The notes beneath the pieces were generated by a model that saw only the letters and a list, made by a program, of their open reading frames with translations, was not told where the DNA came from and made no database searches. A DNA stretch of 64,000 nt from Epiperipatus broadwayi (Eukaryota; Onychophora; Udeonychophora; Euonychophora; Peripatidae), in NCBI GenBank assembly GCA_028023455.1, contig JAQFVV010012403.1:684001-748000 (forward strand). Reading direction: 5' to 3'. Position numbers and translations under genes: made by a program. Position 1 is the first letter of the stretch; the number at the start of each line of letters is the position of its first letter. Of the stretch, positions 10,061 to 21,496 are shown piece after piece.

Positions 10061-10721
10061 GCTTGGAATTCTTCTTCATGAGAATTAGAATTATTTCTCT
10101 AGGCAATGTTCAAAGGTGATATAATTTTATCCCGTATACAATACTTGCAGTATGGGGTACATGCAGCTATCCCTCATTACATAAATAAATTATTATTTTC
10201 TATTTATATACATATACATGCATGAAATAATTTCTCTAATTTTTGAAATTCCCTACTGATTTTAGACATTTCTTGTTGCCTTTAACATTGTACATTATTA
10301 TATACTCAAATGGCTTTATTGCTTAAGAGTTCAAGTCTGAACTGGAATCAATTTAAGAACTTTACCCTCCAGCATGTGAAGGACATGTAACTCAGTGAAA
10401 ATTGAATTAACTAAGCAAAATAAATTATATTATACTTCCGATAATAAAGAATAGCACACACATTGTTTGTTATGATCATTCTGATATTGAGTTAATCAAA
10501 TTCAGACCGTTAATCATTGAGATTATTAGCAAGGATTACTTCTTGATGCTTTTATACATGTAAAGCAAACTTTGAAAAGCAGAATTATTGATTTTCAAAG
10601 TATTTTAAAAAGGTTACTGTCATCAAGTAATAAAAAGATATTTTATTACTGTAACTTGACTTTATCTTCAGCTAATTTATTAACACAAAATTATATTCTG
10701 AGTGTATAGAGAAAATAAACT

Positions 10722-10945
10722 AAAATAATATGAACATGCTAATAGCTCGCTTTATCAATAAGTGCTGCAAGAGAAAGCATTTAAAAATCTCTACCTACAA
10801 ACATCCCTATCCCCAAACCGGTTTCAAGCTATTCGCTATCTTCAGTGAAACCAGTAGAAATTTTTAAATGCTTTCTCTTGCAGCATTTATCAATAAAGCT
10901 AGTTAGAGCTATTAGCACATTCATTATTTTAGCTTATAATTGCAA
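10722..10945. repeat. Foldback repeat with central hammerhead-like motif (family 4)
   Basis: Inverted arms of about 75 bp (left ctgcaagagaaagcattta at 10767, right its complement ending near 10885, extending out to aaaataatatgaacatgcta against the matching right flank) surround a 60-bp apex. On the minus strand the apex reads CTGAAGA (10845-10839), a 3-bp stem II AGC/GCT around GAATA with T opposite T at its base, GAA (10825-10823), the perfect palindrome ACCGGT (10822-10817), then T. Stem I begins with weak G-T pairs but continues into the long inverted arms. Unlike families 1 and 2 it has one ribozyme at the apex, not two. Confidence 0.55.
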
Positions 10946-11036
10946 GCTTATCAAGTTAAATCACATGATGTATGATTGATTGTATTTGCTATTAGAGAAA
11001 ATAAAGTATTATATTTTTTAAGTTACTCTAATTTAT

Positions 11037-11061
11037 TCTCTCTCTCTCTCTCTCTCTCTCT
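11037..11061. repeat. (CT)n microsatellite
   Basis: About twelve CT dinucleotides in a row, embedded in AT-rich intron. Nothing else is attached to it. Confidence 0.9.
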
Positions 11062-11334
11062 GTTTTTTGAAATCTTATTTTTTTTAGTCTTCAGATTACC
11101 CCTTTTTACAATCATCTATAAATTTCTTTTCTGTGAGTTTTCTTATTTTGCCATTTTCCTAAAATATTAAAAAAAAAAGTGTTTATAATATGTTAATCTT
11201 TTGCATTATGTAGATTTTCTAATCTTATTTATCTGTTATTATCTATTTCTCTTCAAACCCACATTTCAGAAATCCCTAATCATTTTTTATCTACTCCTAA
11301 TTAGCGTATCTCCATTTAAAGCTTTACTCTAGAC

Positions 11335-11930
11335 CAGGAATGAGCAAACCTTTTTCATTGGAGGACCAAGTCAGACTTATCTGATGTAAACAAGGGCCAC
11401 AATTTTTAGTTGTTTCAAATAAAAGAACATAAAAATGATACAAAATAATTTATGTTGATATAATCTAACTTTTATTCATCGTAGCAAAATCATAATAATA
11501 CATTATCATAGTCATTATATTATTTATTATTACATATACTTATAATTATATAACTGCAAATCAAAACAAGAAACGTACAATGTTAATACTAACATTTAGT
11601 GTAAACTTTGATAAGATATTTGTCATCACTTATTTTTTAACAAGGAATTCATATCCAGCACAGTTTTAGTAGTTGCGATGTGTGAAGTATGTTCCAAATT
11701 TTCATCAATTATTTGGGGTTTATTTTTTGATTTATTAAATATCATTTTGAAAAAAAAATTTCTAAATTTTGCGCTCATATACTATGAAATTTTTTTAAGC
11801 ACAGATAAATAAATAAATTGTATTCAAAATTTTACTATACATATTTTGAAAATGTATGTGGAACAGATTCCAGATTATTAAGAACTGGGAATGGCCAGCA
11901 GGGCTGGAAGCTGCCCATCTTTAAAAGAAG
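11335..11930. mobile_element. hAT-like nonautonomous element, left end
   Basis: Begins caggaatgagcaaacctttt and continues with ggaccaagtcagacttatct and gggccacaatttttagttg. This is the GC-box-like start typical of hAT elements whose ends read CAGGGGTGGGCAAAC. A convincing right terminus and 8-bp duplication were not found; gctgcccatcttta near 11920 is a candidate. The interior is non-coding and AT-rich. Confidence 0.45.
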
Positions 11931-12661
11931 ATTCTTCTTAATTTTATTGACCAAAATGTAGTGTGATGCTTATATTAAAGAGGTTCTTTGGCTAATAAAA
12001 TTACTGTCTCATTTTAATTTTTTTCTCAACTATTCCATTATTAATTAACAAAGTTTCTAAATATTTAAATGCATCAATCTATTCAACAATTCCATTTTAA
12101 ATAACATATTTAGTATTTTTTTATTTTTAATATGTGTTAACATGGCTTTCGTTTTATTTTTATTTTCATTCTTAATTTATCTAAGTTTTGATCACCTTCA
12201 GTATCTCCATCTCATCTCACCTAATTCCATTATTAATTTTATAAATTTCTAAATAACGTTTCTTTATTATCTTCTCTGAATATTTTTCATTAGGATTTTC
12301 ATATTCCTGATGATGTTTTCAACTAAGTATCTCATATTTCTGCCCTCCGTCTTTTTATTCATAATATCTGCCATCAGACGATTTTTCCCCATCTCATTCT
12401 TAAGATCTTTTCATTATTTTTTTAAATACATATTAAAAAAGCAAAAGATAAATAATACTCCTGACTTACATTTCTATATAATGTATATTTATCTTTAGAT
12501 AAATAATAGTTTTTTTTTATATTTCCAATTTAAAAAATGTATCTAGAAATGATTTGGTGCACTGATAGAGTGGCCCACTGGTATTTAAGCCTCTCACATC
12601 TCAGCCAACTCTGCCATTGCAAGCATTAGAACTTCTTATGAATTTCCAAGCAATGTGATTC

Positions 12662-13089
12662 AATTATTTATTTGATAAAAACAGGCAAAACTCTGTATAC
12701 GTATTGCCATTCAGTGCAAACCAGAGTAATCAATGGATGCCAGAAGGCTTGTGCGTAAAATCCCCATCTAGTGCCTACTTATCCAATATCCCAGACTAGT
12801 TTCTGGCTTGTGGCCTTTGTCAGTGAGGAGCCCTGGATCTGAGAGCACTGCACCTAGATCTTAGGATCTTAGATCCAAGGCTTCTCACTGACGAAGACCA
12901 CAAGCCAGAAACTAGTCTGGAGATATTGGATGAGTAGACACTAGATGGGAATTTTATGCACAAGCATTCTGGCATCTATTGATTACTCTGTTTTGCACTG
13001 AATGGCAATACGTATACAGAGTTTTGCCTGTTTTAATAACAGTTATAAGCAAGCATAAGAAATGGTGATCATGTGATGCTTATTTATTT
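12662..13089. mobile_element. Family 2 hammerhead foldback element, near-perfect palindrome
   Basis: The left arm (12682-12850, minus) and right arm (12870-13080, plus) are joined by only about 20 bp (cacctagatcttaggatctt). The right arm runs to the full outer end tggtgatcatgtgatgct; the left arm stops at aaaaacaggcaaaactc. Possible target duplication ttatttattt at 12663-12672 and 13080-13089. Right-arm ribozyme 12873-12931: CTGACGA 12888-12894, GAA 12908-12910, ACTAGT 12911-12916, C 12917, ATCCAA/TTGGAT. Left-arm core is CTGACAA, so the catalytic G8 is lost, but its stem II GGC/GCC is perfect. Confidence 0.8.
12873..12931 (+). ncRNA. Hammerhead-like ribozyme motif (family 2)
   Basis: All core bases (CTGACGA, GAA, GUC-type cleavage triplet) are present and stem III is ACTAGT. 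Stem I inner helix CTTCTCA pairs with TGGAGA, one base change away from the 2960 copy on both strands (CCTCA/TGGGG versus TCTCA/TGGAG), a compensatory C-G to T-A exchange. Stem II has one mismatch (GAC with GCC). The partner arm is its inverted copy 20 bp away, so in a full transcript the two arms would compete to pair with each other. Confidence 0.6.
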
Positions 13090-14029
13090 TATAAGTAGAT
13101 TTTATGAAAATCGTCTTTCATCTTTAAAAAATTTCATAGGATTATACATTATGTTTTTAACATCGTAGAGGTAAATGTTACCTTCAATATTATTTATAAT
13201 CTCAATTTCCCCTGTTTCTTCTTTACCTATTTATAAGAAACTAAACTTTGATCTATTTTCATGTGCAAAATGAAATTTCTAATTGATGGTGAAATGTTAT
13301 GTGATTTTCAATATGTAACGTTAATTTTGAAAATCCTTTGAATTCTAATGCAAGAACGCTAAAAAAAAAGTCACTTTATAATGAATCTTATTTCTGATTT
13401 AAAGTAGGGATTCTTACCCCTTTTTTGTTTCTTGGACTCTTTTGCTAATCAGATGAAAGCCACAAACTTCTTTTCATTTATGATGCTGTGATTAGCTTTT
13501 CAAAATATGGAAGAACATAATTGATTTTTCAAGATATGCAACAAGTATAATATGATATGAAATAAATAATAGTGTAATTCATACATTCGTATTAGAAATA
13601 AATGCTAGATTTTAATTAAACGTTATAATAAGATGTTTTTTTTTAAAAAAATTCACTCTCTTATACCCCTTGAAATCTTTCTATAAATTCCTAATTAAGA
13701 ACCCTTGATTTAAAGTGTTATTTTAAAGGCAAAACCATAGATTGAATTAATTCTTTATTTATATATGTAAGTACGTCATTAGCCATATAAGATTGTTCAC
13801 TGAAAACCTTATTTTTTCTTTTAGATATGAATATTTGATTACATCTTTATTTTCTTTAATGATTTAAATGAAATTTTATTTCTTTAAAAATTGGTAAAAT
13901 TAGTCTTGGAAAATAAAATATCCAACTTATGAAAAAGCAATGCTTTCAATTCATTTTTAAAATTACATGTCTTTTAGATGATTAATTTATATATGCATTT
14001 CATATTTGTTTATTTGTTTGTTATTTCAG
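13090..14029 (+). other. Upstream intron end, no recognised feature
   Basis: AT-rich intron running to the polypyrimidine tract (tttgtttatttgtttgttattt) and acceptor cag at 14029. No coding or repeat signal. Confidence 0.7.
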
Positions 14030-14115
14030 AGAATTGGCATATCAAATTGCAGAGCAATTCAGAGTTTTTGGAAAACCAATCGGTTTAAGGGATTGTGTTA
14101 TAGTTGGTGGAATGG
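14030..14115 (+). CDS. DDX49: DDX49 exon: end of motif Ia to GG motif
   Basis: Internal exon of the DEAD-box ATP-dependent RNA helicase DDX49, a nucleolar ribosome-biogenesis factor (yeast Dbp8 family). The acceptor is ...ttatttcag at 14029. One base completes an arginine codon, then 28 codons begin [10 protein letters not shown] and end IVGGM, then one base precedes the donor gtaagt at 14116. The preceding intron is therefore phase 2 and the following one phase 1. The segment covers the tail of motif Ia (TRELA) through the GG motif of RecA domain 1 and aligns without gaps to animal DDX49 as I know it. The Q motif and Walker A lie in upstream exons outside the window; I found none in 1-14029. 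Identity of the family is very secure; orthology to DDX49 rather than another DEAD-box paralogue rests on the AEQFR, GKP and GLRDC stretch. Confidence 0.94.
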
Positions 14116-14389
14116 GTAAGTAATTAGTTTGTGGGCATAAATCTGTTATTGCTTTCTTTTTTTTTTGAAGACGTAATGTCATTGTAATTTATACAGTATT
14201 CTTCTTTTTGTTAAGCTATAAGAGAGAGATTGCCCTTGAAGAAAATTGTTAAACAATTGAAATGTTGACTTTATTCAACGGTATTTGAACATTGCAAAAG
14301 TTAAGTTTAAAAAAAAAGGATAAGATAACGGAATGAAATAAATGTAGTCATGTTATTTTTTAAAGCAGTTTGAAAAAAATCAATTGATA

Positions 14390-15674
14390 TACACCCGGGT
14401 CTCGTTTTATGCGGATTTATTTAATGTGATTTTGAAGTTATGCGATTCATATTTCTTCTTAATATCTTTGTGTGCAGTTTTCTTTTATGCAATAAAAATT
14501 ATTAGATCAGAAGTCGAGCTCTGTTAATGCGCTATTACTTTAAATATTATAAATTTTGCACACTCACGTCATATTTAAAGTAATAGCGCATTATTGGAGT
14601 TTGACTTCCATCTAATAATTTCAATATTTTCAGCGCTTTATAATAGTACTGCAATAGATTTTATGCAATAAAGAAGTTCATAATTCACTTAAAATCATGA
14701 TTTCCCCATTTTATATACACATATTAAATTTTACAAGACTATAATGTAAATCTGTTCAAACATTATAGATGAAAAATACTATGTTTGTTTTATTTTGCAT
14801 TTTAAATCACGTTCTATTTTTGCTTTTTATAAAAAGAGTAAGTAATCAATTAATCATTTACTGTCTGCAAGTTTATTTTTAAAAGGTGAGTAACAGCGGT
14901 GGGCACAATTAAATTTGACAATTAAAATCTGATTTTTAATTGTAATTAACAATTAAAAATTACATAACGTGATCTGAAATTAAGGTGATGTGAAACGATG
15001 AAATTTGATTTTTAAACGGAAATGAAAATTAAAAAATTAAAGACAAAAATAAGAATTTAATTTTTAATTGTTAGTTTTAATTAAATTTTGCCCAACAGTG
15101 GTAAGTCAGTGTCTTTTTATTATCGTAAGTCTAAGTTCTTATTTTTATTTTAAACTTTTAGTTTACTCTAATGGAGAGAAAAAAACACTCAAGAAATTTA
15201 ATTTCTTTGGAAACAAAAATTTCAATTTTAGATCGCTTAACGAAATGGGAAGGATCAACAGCGATTGGAAAACGTTTTAGTTGTATTTCCTCTTGACTTC
15301 ACATCGTAACGAATCTGATGTCCCAAATAATGATAATGATTAAAATGCCGTACATGTATGAAAAAAATGTAAATTACGCATAAAAATATATTGTTTTGAA
15401 TAAAATTAAATACTGTAGTTAATAAAAAAAAGTAAAAAATGTTTGTCTTGTATCAATTTTTTTCGAATTTGAAATTTTTTATTAGTCATATTTTTTTTTT
15501 TTAATGCGAATTTTAAAGTAATTTTACGTTGTTGCTTTGCTTTTATGCTGTTTTTGGAAAACTAGAGTACGTATCCCCCATTTTTCAAGGTAAGTTAAGT
15601 CTATTTTTGTGCGATTTCTTTTGTGCGCATTTTCTGAGGAACCTATCTACCGCATAAAATGAGACCCAGGTGTA
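14390..15674. mobile_element. pogo/Tigger-like nonautonomous TIR element
   Basis: Terminal inverted repeats cacccgggtctcgttttatg (14392 onward) and its complement ending gagacccaggtg at 15672 are flanked by TA at 14390-14391 and 15673-15674. The termini and the inner block gcgattttgaagttatgcga resemble Tigger/pogo ends in wording and TA target. No transposase frame remains. Length 1281 bp, of which 207 bp is a nested insertion (14894-15100). Related ends occur at 17040-17294 and 23251-23520. Confidence 0.75.
14886..15108. mobile_element. hAT-type MITE nested in the pogo-like element
   Basis: The element spans 14894-15100: left end cagcggtgggcacaattaaa, right end complement cactgttgggcaaaatttaa. 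Candidate 8-bp duplications gtgagtaa (14886-14893) and gtaagtca (15101-15108) match at six positions. The interior is repetitive TTTTTAATTGT-rich sequence that folds back on itself. Its position wholly inside 14392-15672 shows that it landed after the pogo-like element. Confidence 0.5.
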
Positions 15675-17039
15675 TATATATATTGTAATAATATGTATAT
15701 ATACACAGTACATAAGTATGTGTATATATTCAAGTTACAGGATATTATTAATAAAATAAGAAAATTATTTCAATATTTTATTGTTTGAAAAAAAAAAATT
15801 AAAATAAAGAAAAAAAAATTAAACATCTTGGAGATTAAATTAAAATATTAATTATAACTTATCTTTCTTTTCTTTTGTGTATTGAAATTTAACATATAAT
15901 TGAAAACAAATTTGTGCAAGATGTAATCAGTGTCTGGACATAAATTCCGGACTGATTAAATAACAATAGTTAACTAATTTCTGTGTAATTACAAATATAA
16001 GAGAGAAAAAAAATGTAACTAATTAAAAAATAAAGATCAAATGAATTGATATCATGGGTAAGAATTCAAACAGTGGGTGGAGTCAGAGAGTATAAATGCT
16101 GCAATCACCTATTATCCAAAAAAAAGAACAGCAAGAGCAGAAAAAGCAAAGAAGGAAGCCAGTTACGTAGTTGACCAAAGAGTCTATAAGCCAGTTAAAA
16201 TGACTGAGTCCAGAAAGATGAAGTAATCTTCATATGGTTGTGCTGAGAAAAAAATGCATTGCTAGACCAAAGCTGAGTGCTTGTTCATTTTACACCGCCC
16301 ATCTCCTGAACATAAATTTCCAGATGCAGTAATACATCTCTGACTCACCTTTGCTGATGTTTTTACCTACCACGAACTAAACTACTATCAGGAGAAGTCC
16401 ATTATAAATCTGGCAGGATCAGAAGACAAAGGTGATCACACAAATGCTATTTAAAGCCTAGGTAAATACGTCTAGACATCATTAATAGAACTTTTAAATT
16501 TTGTTTCTATATAGAAATTTAAATGTCATTTATAAAGTGTTAACTTTTAACTATATTTAAATAAGCACATGATTGTTTAAAATTATGGTAATTTAAATAA
16601 GTGTTCATGTTTTGTTTTTATGTTTTAAATATTCCTTATATTTTTTATTATTATTTAACTTATATATTTGCTTTGCACACAGATAATGAAGTTTGTAAAA
16701 ATAAATAATACGCTGCAATTTAATGAGCTGAGCGTTTTTGGAAGGCTTTATGCTTCCATAATCATAGCTACTAAAGTGTTGAGAACTATACAAGTGTAGT
16801 GTGCAAATATATGCATGTTAATGCAAAATGAGACCAGCTTTGAGAGAGAAAAGCATGCATCACATCTATTGATTGATGTAGGATCACTTGCTATATAGCA
16901 TGCTTCCTTTACCTTACGTTTTGTATTGTTTCTTTCAGAACAGACAACAATTGCAGTGGTTGGTTGGAAAACATAGCCAGTGGCCCTTTTATGTTTGGCA
17001 AAGATTGAATTGCCTTCTATCTTAGTTATAGTCTTATTA
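15675..17039. other. No recognised feature
   Basis: AT-rich. The part 16060-16450 (gggtggagtcagagagtata, ccgcccatctcctgaacata) is less AT-rich and could be old transposon sequence. Nothing matches elsewhere in the window. Confidence 0.5.
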
Positions 17040-17294
17040 GTATAAGTAGGTTATTTACATAGAAGCTAAGATTCTAAATACAGCTTCAGGCCATATTCAT
17101 GTTTGCTGCTTTTAATATAACGAAATATTTTTGAAAAAAAAAAAAGTATTTCAAGTCAAAATAAGTTATTAATAATTTAAATTTTTTGATATCTAATAAA
17201 TATAGTGAAATATGAAAGATATTAAGAAGAAACATGAATCGCATAACTTCAAAATCGCATTAAAATAATCCGCATAAAACGAGACCCAGGTGTA
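17040..17294 (-). mobile_element. pogo-like element fragment (right end)
   Basis: Ends ccgcataaaacgagacccaggtg at 17292 followed by TA. The inner 240 bp is the reverse complement of the left part of the 23251 copy: shared ggccatattcatgtt/aacgtgaatatggcc, and the run around ttgacttgaaatatttt. The opposite terminus is not found, so the copy is truncated or interrupted. Confidence 0.65.
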
Positions 17295-18389
17295 TTGTAA
17301 ATTATTGGTGTGTTTTAAGTTTGTCTCTCTCTCACTTTACTTATGAGCAAATAGATAATTGTATTTAGATATTCTGTGTTATGCCGATCTTATATTTTAA
17401 TAGCTAGCCATGGTCAATTGCTTGAAGCGTGTTAATGTCTCATGGAGTTCAGTCTAAGCTGGATGGTACCTGTAGGGTTTAAACTCATAAATATTCCCAT
17501 GAGATGTGTCACGCTTCTTGAAATCATGGAGAGTGAACCTTGGTCTGGAAAAATGACTGTTCTTTTAATATTTTGTTATTAACTCTCTGTCTGACTGGGG
17601 GTATGGTTAATATGTAAGTGTTGATCATATTTATTCTTCTGCTTGAACAACAGGGTCTAAAAATAAAGTATTAAAGATTAATATGAGCTAATAAAGTAAA
17701 ATGATAAATAATAAGTAAAATAGCCATAGAATAAATCGTAAAGGAGGGAAATCTTGTTACAAATGTTGTCCAATGTGAGATCTAGAAGATTCATTCTAAT
17801 TTTTTTTTTTTTAATGTGTAATATAAATAACCAGCTCACAAAATAAAGAAATATAATAATTAAAGTAAAATGAATAAATTTGTGGGAGATGAAAGAGGGG
17901 AGAGAACAGACAACACTAATAATAATTTTATATACAAAAGAAAAAGAAGTGGTGTGACTTTTGTTAAATAGAAGAAAAAAGATATATGTGTATGCGGTAG
18001 ATAAAATAAATAAATAAGTGCCTGTAGGCGTTGGTAAAAGTTAGAAATTTGCAGGTAAATGGTATTGGGGAGAATGTGGCAGGGAAAATTGGGTGAACAC
18101 TCATATTTAGCATAAATTTATAAATTAAAGAAACAAAAAAATTAGTAAAGCAATAATAGGTTGTGAATAAAATAAAATATTAATAGCCAAAAGATATATT
18201 TAAAAAAATCATTTGAAACCGCAAATGATTACAAGCAAAAGAGCTAAAATGGAGGCTCAGAATAATGAAAAAGAAAATATTCACTGCAAGGAACAGTAAA
18301 ATGAAACCAAAAAGAAGGAAGTCACTAACAAACAAAAAAATACTGATATCATAGCACAGATAACTATAATATTTTGAAAAACAAGCTGA

Positions 18390-19020
18390 AAAAAAAACTG
18401 CCAAAAGAACTGAAAAACCAAAGAAAAGAAACAGCTGAAGAGAATTAAAAATGGCCGAAGAACTGAAAAGCCAACAAAAAGAAGCAGTTGAAGAAAATAA
18501 AAAAATGGCCGAAGAGCTGAAAAATCAGCATAATGTAACGAACAGAAAATTAGATGGGCAAGCTGAAATACTTGATAAATTAAAAAATTAAATCAGACTA
18601 GGCTACGATAAAACAAATGGAGAAATTATAAGAAAAATAAACGAAAATAAAATGCAAGTCGAAAATCAAATCAAGACGGCATACCAAATAATAGAAAAAA
18701 TAAAGTAGAACATGAGGTAAATATAGGCTAGTGTGAGAAGCGGTAGCGGAAACTAAAATAGAAAATAAAAAAAGGAATTGAAGACATTAAAGTCGAACTT
18801 AATAATTTGACAGAGAAAATAGAGAAAATAAGTATTAGCAAAGACAGCAATAGGCAAGCTGAGACATTAGGTGAAAGAAAGACACCTATCGAAGTAAATA
18901 AGTCCAACCAGGCATAAACGTAAACATGCACACCTTAAATAACCCAGCAATTGTAAATCAATTCTCAAAAATTCAATTATTTTCTGGCTACATAGGTGAA
19001 GCTCCAATAGAACACTAGCC
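18390..19020 (+). pseudogene. Retrotransposon gag-like relic, first part
   Basis: The plus strand contains Lys/Glu-rich, Gln-rich coiled-coil coding repeats (two imperfect copies of atggccgaagaactgaaaa, at about 18450 and 18505). They are followed near 18965 by a short frame of the type that opens LTR-retrotransposon capsid regions (a Phe-Ser-Gly motif after a Gln-Phe-Ser-Lys-Ile-Gln stretch). Frameshifts and stops are frequent. The frame is cut at about 19020 by the RTE insertion and plausibly resumes at 20562. No LTRs were recognised. The call is from composition and motif style and is tentative. Confidence 0.4.
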
Positions 19021-19025
19021 TGGAG

Positions 19026-20561
19026 AGGTCATCATCAACCATTATCAATCCACTGCAGGATGAAGGTCTCTTCAAGTTCAATCCATCTCCGATGTTTAGC
19101 TTCTTTTCTCCTCATCATCTCTGCACACTTGTCTTATTTCATTCACCATCTCACATGTGGTCTCTTTCTGGGTCTTTTACAATCTCTTGGAATCCAGTTT
19201 AATATTTTAATTGTCCATCTATTATCACCTCTTTTAGTAATATATCCAGCCCAACTCCACTTCAGTCTTCATTTTTCAATGAGGTCAATAACACCTGTTT
19301 GTTCTCTTGTGTTTTCGATTTCTTTTTGTTACTCCTAACATGCATCTCTCCATACTTCTTTAAGGGGTCTGAAGTCTCTGCATTGTTTTTCTATTAAGTG
19401 TCCAAGTCTCAGATCCATAAGTAAGAATTGGTAAAACACATTTATTAAAAACCTTTCTTTTCAAACACATAGGCATATTTCCTTTTAGTATCAAGTTGTT
19501 TTTACCAAAAGCACTCCAACCAAGTTTAATTCTATGATTAATTTTATCCATTATGTTTCCATCTGTATTAATAATCAGACCTAGTTATCTTTTGCTGTTA
19601 ACTTCTTTTAACTCATCATAATTCCAATCTTTATTTTCATATTTTGAGAAAATTCATTGAACATTACTTTAGTCTTTTTAGCATTTATCTTTAGTCCTAC
19701 TTTCATCTGATAACTCCTGCAACATTTCCTGCAATTCTAAAGCATTATTTGCAAAAACAACTACATCATCTGCAAAATCTAGATGACTTAAATAATCTCC
19801 ATATACCTTCACTTCTTTAGATTCCCATTTTAATCCACAAAATACTTTTTGCAGCACTGCTGTAAAAAGTTCTAGAGATATGGAGTCAGCTTGTCTTACA
19901 TTCTTCTCAATGTTGATTTTCCTAGTATCATTATGTAATCTAATTGTTGCTTGATGATCCAATGCTTTAATCACTGAAGAAATGTTTATACAATCAAATG
20001 CCTTTTCATAATCTACAAATCCAAAACATAATGGCAACTCATATTCATTTGTCCTTTCTATAACTTTTCTCAATACCTGGAAATGATCTACTGTACTAAA
20101 ATCACTTTTAAATCCAGCTTGTTCTCTTGGTTGATGGAATCCAATATTCTCTGTAGACGAGTTGTAATTATCTTGGTAAAAAATTTGTATAAAACTGATA
20201 AAAGGCTGATAGATTTGTAATTTCTAATATCTTCTTTATCACCTTTTTTAAATATTAATATTGCATTCTTCCAATCATCTGGTACATCTTTATCATTTAG
20301 ACATTTCTATATAACTTTGCTAAAAAAAATTCTATCTTCATAAATTTAATTGCATGTCTCACTTCTTTTTTTTTTACCCATATGTCATAGCATCGGCCGG
20401 GAGGCGAACCCACAACCGTCTGCAACCAACTACTTGCTTGCAAAGGCGGCTGCGATGACTTCTCGGCTAACATGTCTCACTTCTTCATTAAAATTCTGGG
20501 CAATTCGGAAGTTATAATAGATATAGGAGGTACTTGTTCTTTGTTACTATATAATTCTTAA
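19026..20561 (-). pseudogene. RTE-type LINE, 5'-truncated, RT domain to 3' tail
   Basis: Minus-strand copy starting at the tail (tcatcatcaaccattatcaa) and running upstream through the C-terminal domain (LTYGSETWTLNRKTMQRLQT near 19400) into the reverse transcriptase. The RT fragment at 20073-19678 contains CFGFVDYEKAFDC (motif A Asp), QADSISLELF (motif B area) and LDFADDVVVFA (motif C, FADD catalytic pair). Frame breaks separate the blocks. It is truncated near 20561, where the gag-like relic resumes, and is interrupted by a SINE at 20368-20470. Confidence 0.85.
20353..20485 (-). mobile_element. tRNA-derived SINE inserted in the RTE LINE, 15-bp TSD
   Basis: Direct repeats catgtctcacttctt at 20353-20367 and 20471-20485 bound a 103-bp minus-strand SINE with a T run (A-tail) on the left and the same tRNA-like body as 1124-1221 and 32198-32306. 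Removing the SINE and one repeat restores a continuous RTE sequence. Insertion therefore post-dates the LINE. Confidence 0.9.
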
Positions 20562-21180
20562 ATCAGCTAGGCAAAGAGGCCATATTTGTGATTCCTTGCA
20601 GCCATTTACAAGGGGGGGTCTTAAGCTTGGTGAGTTCTTTATACAAGAAACCTGTAAATATAAAAAAGCCTTACTAGCTAGCTATTGGAGCAATGATTGC
20701 CAAGAAAATATTCATCATTAGGTGTGGTAAGATAAATAGTGACCCAGTAAGCCATTCATATCTTTCTTCAGAAGGCAAATGGTAAAATTACATTCTTTAA
20801 TGGCCAACCCACCATCTGAACAACAAATTATTTGGATAGTGCATCACAACTTCTCTCATAACATTGAGCAAATGCTCACAGATACTGAAAGAAAACCAGT
20901 AGAGCAAATGGCAATGATGGCCTATGATGTGAGAGAGAGGGGTTTTAAACCCAATCCAGAGACCTGACTATAAATGCAATAAGGTTCAGCTATAGAATAA
21001 ATTTGGGGAATGGAGCCCAAAGAAGACGATTCTCCAATAGCCCTAAAAGAACGAAAATCTTTCAGAGAACTGGATGTGATTCCGATATCAGTCATGCAAG
21101 GCAGAAAGAAAGGCCAAGGGATGATTCCCAATATCCTAGCATGAGTGGTTATTCAATCAAAAGAAATAATAAGATAAAAA
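20562..21180 (+). pseudogene. Retrotransposon gag-like relic, second part
   Basis: A plus-strand frame at 20779-20967 (starting MVKLHSLMANPPSEQQ) encodes about 60 residues resembling the helical C-terminal part of LTR-retrotransposon capsid, which often has a Pro-Pro-(Ser/Asn)-Glu run followed by hydrophobic helices. It is preceded by shorter in-register pieces from 20575. It probably belongs with 18390-19020, the LINE having split the relic. No protease, RT or LTR is visible downstream. Tentative. Confidence 0.35.
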
Positions 21181-21496
21181 TTAAATATGTAATCTGATGG
21201 ATTGGCAAGCTTGACTCAATCAACAATGACTAGGGATTTCGAATAAAGAAAAATGATTATCAAAGTTTTAATCTTAACAAATAAATAATAAAAATAATGA
21301 AAATAAATATTTAAACAAGAGAACTTAGTTATAAAAATTTCAACAAAATAAAAACCAGTGATAACCCCCTCCATTATGTCTACCTTTATTGTTGTGAAAA
21401 AAACAACTCGTAAGTCTGTGCTGTGCACACAGCAGAGCATGACCAAAACAAACTCGTAAAAATAAAATGTTTTTAAATTGGAAAAAAAAATAAAGT

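Noticed and set aside
1-14029. Upstream DDX49 exons (Q motif, Walker A)
   Set aside because: No frame encoding an AxxGxGKT-type Walker A or Q motif was found; these exons must lie before the window.
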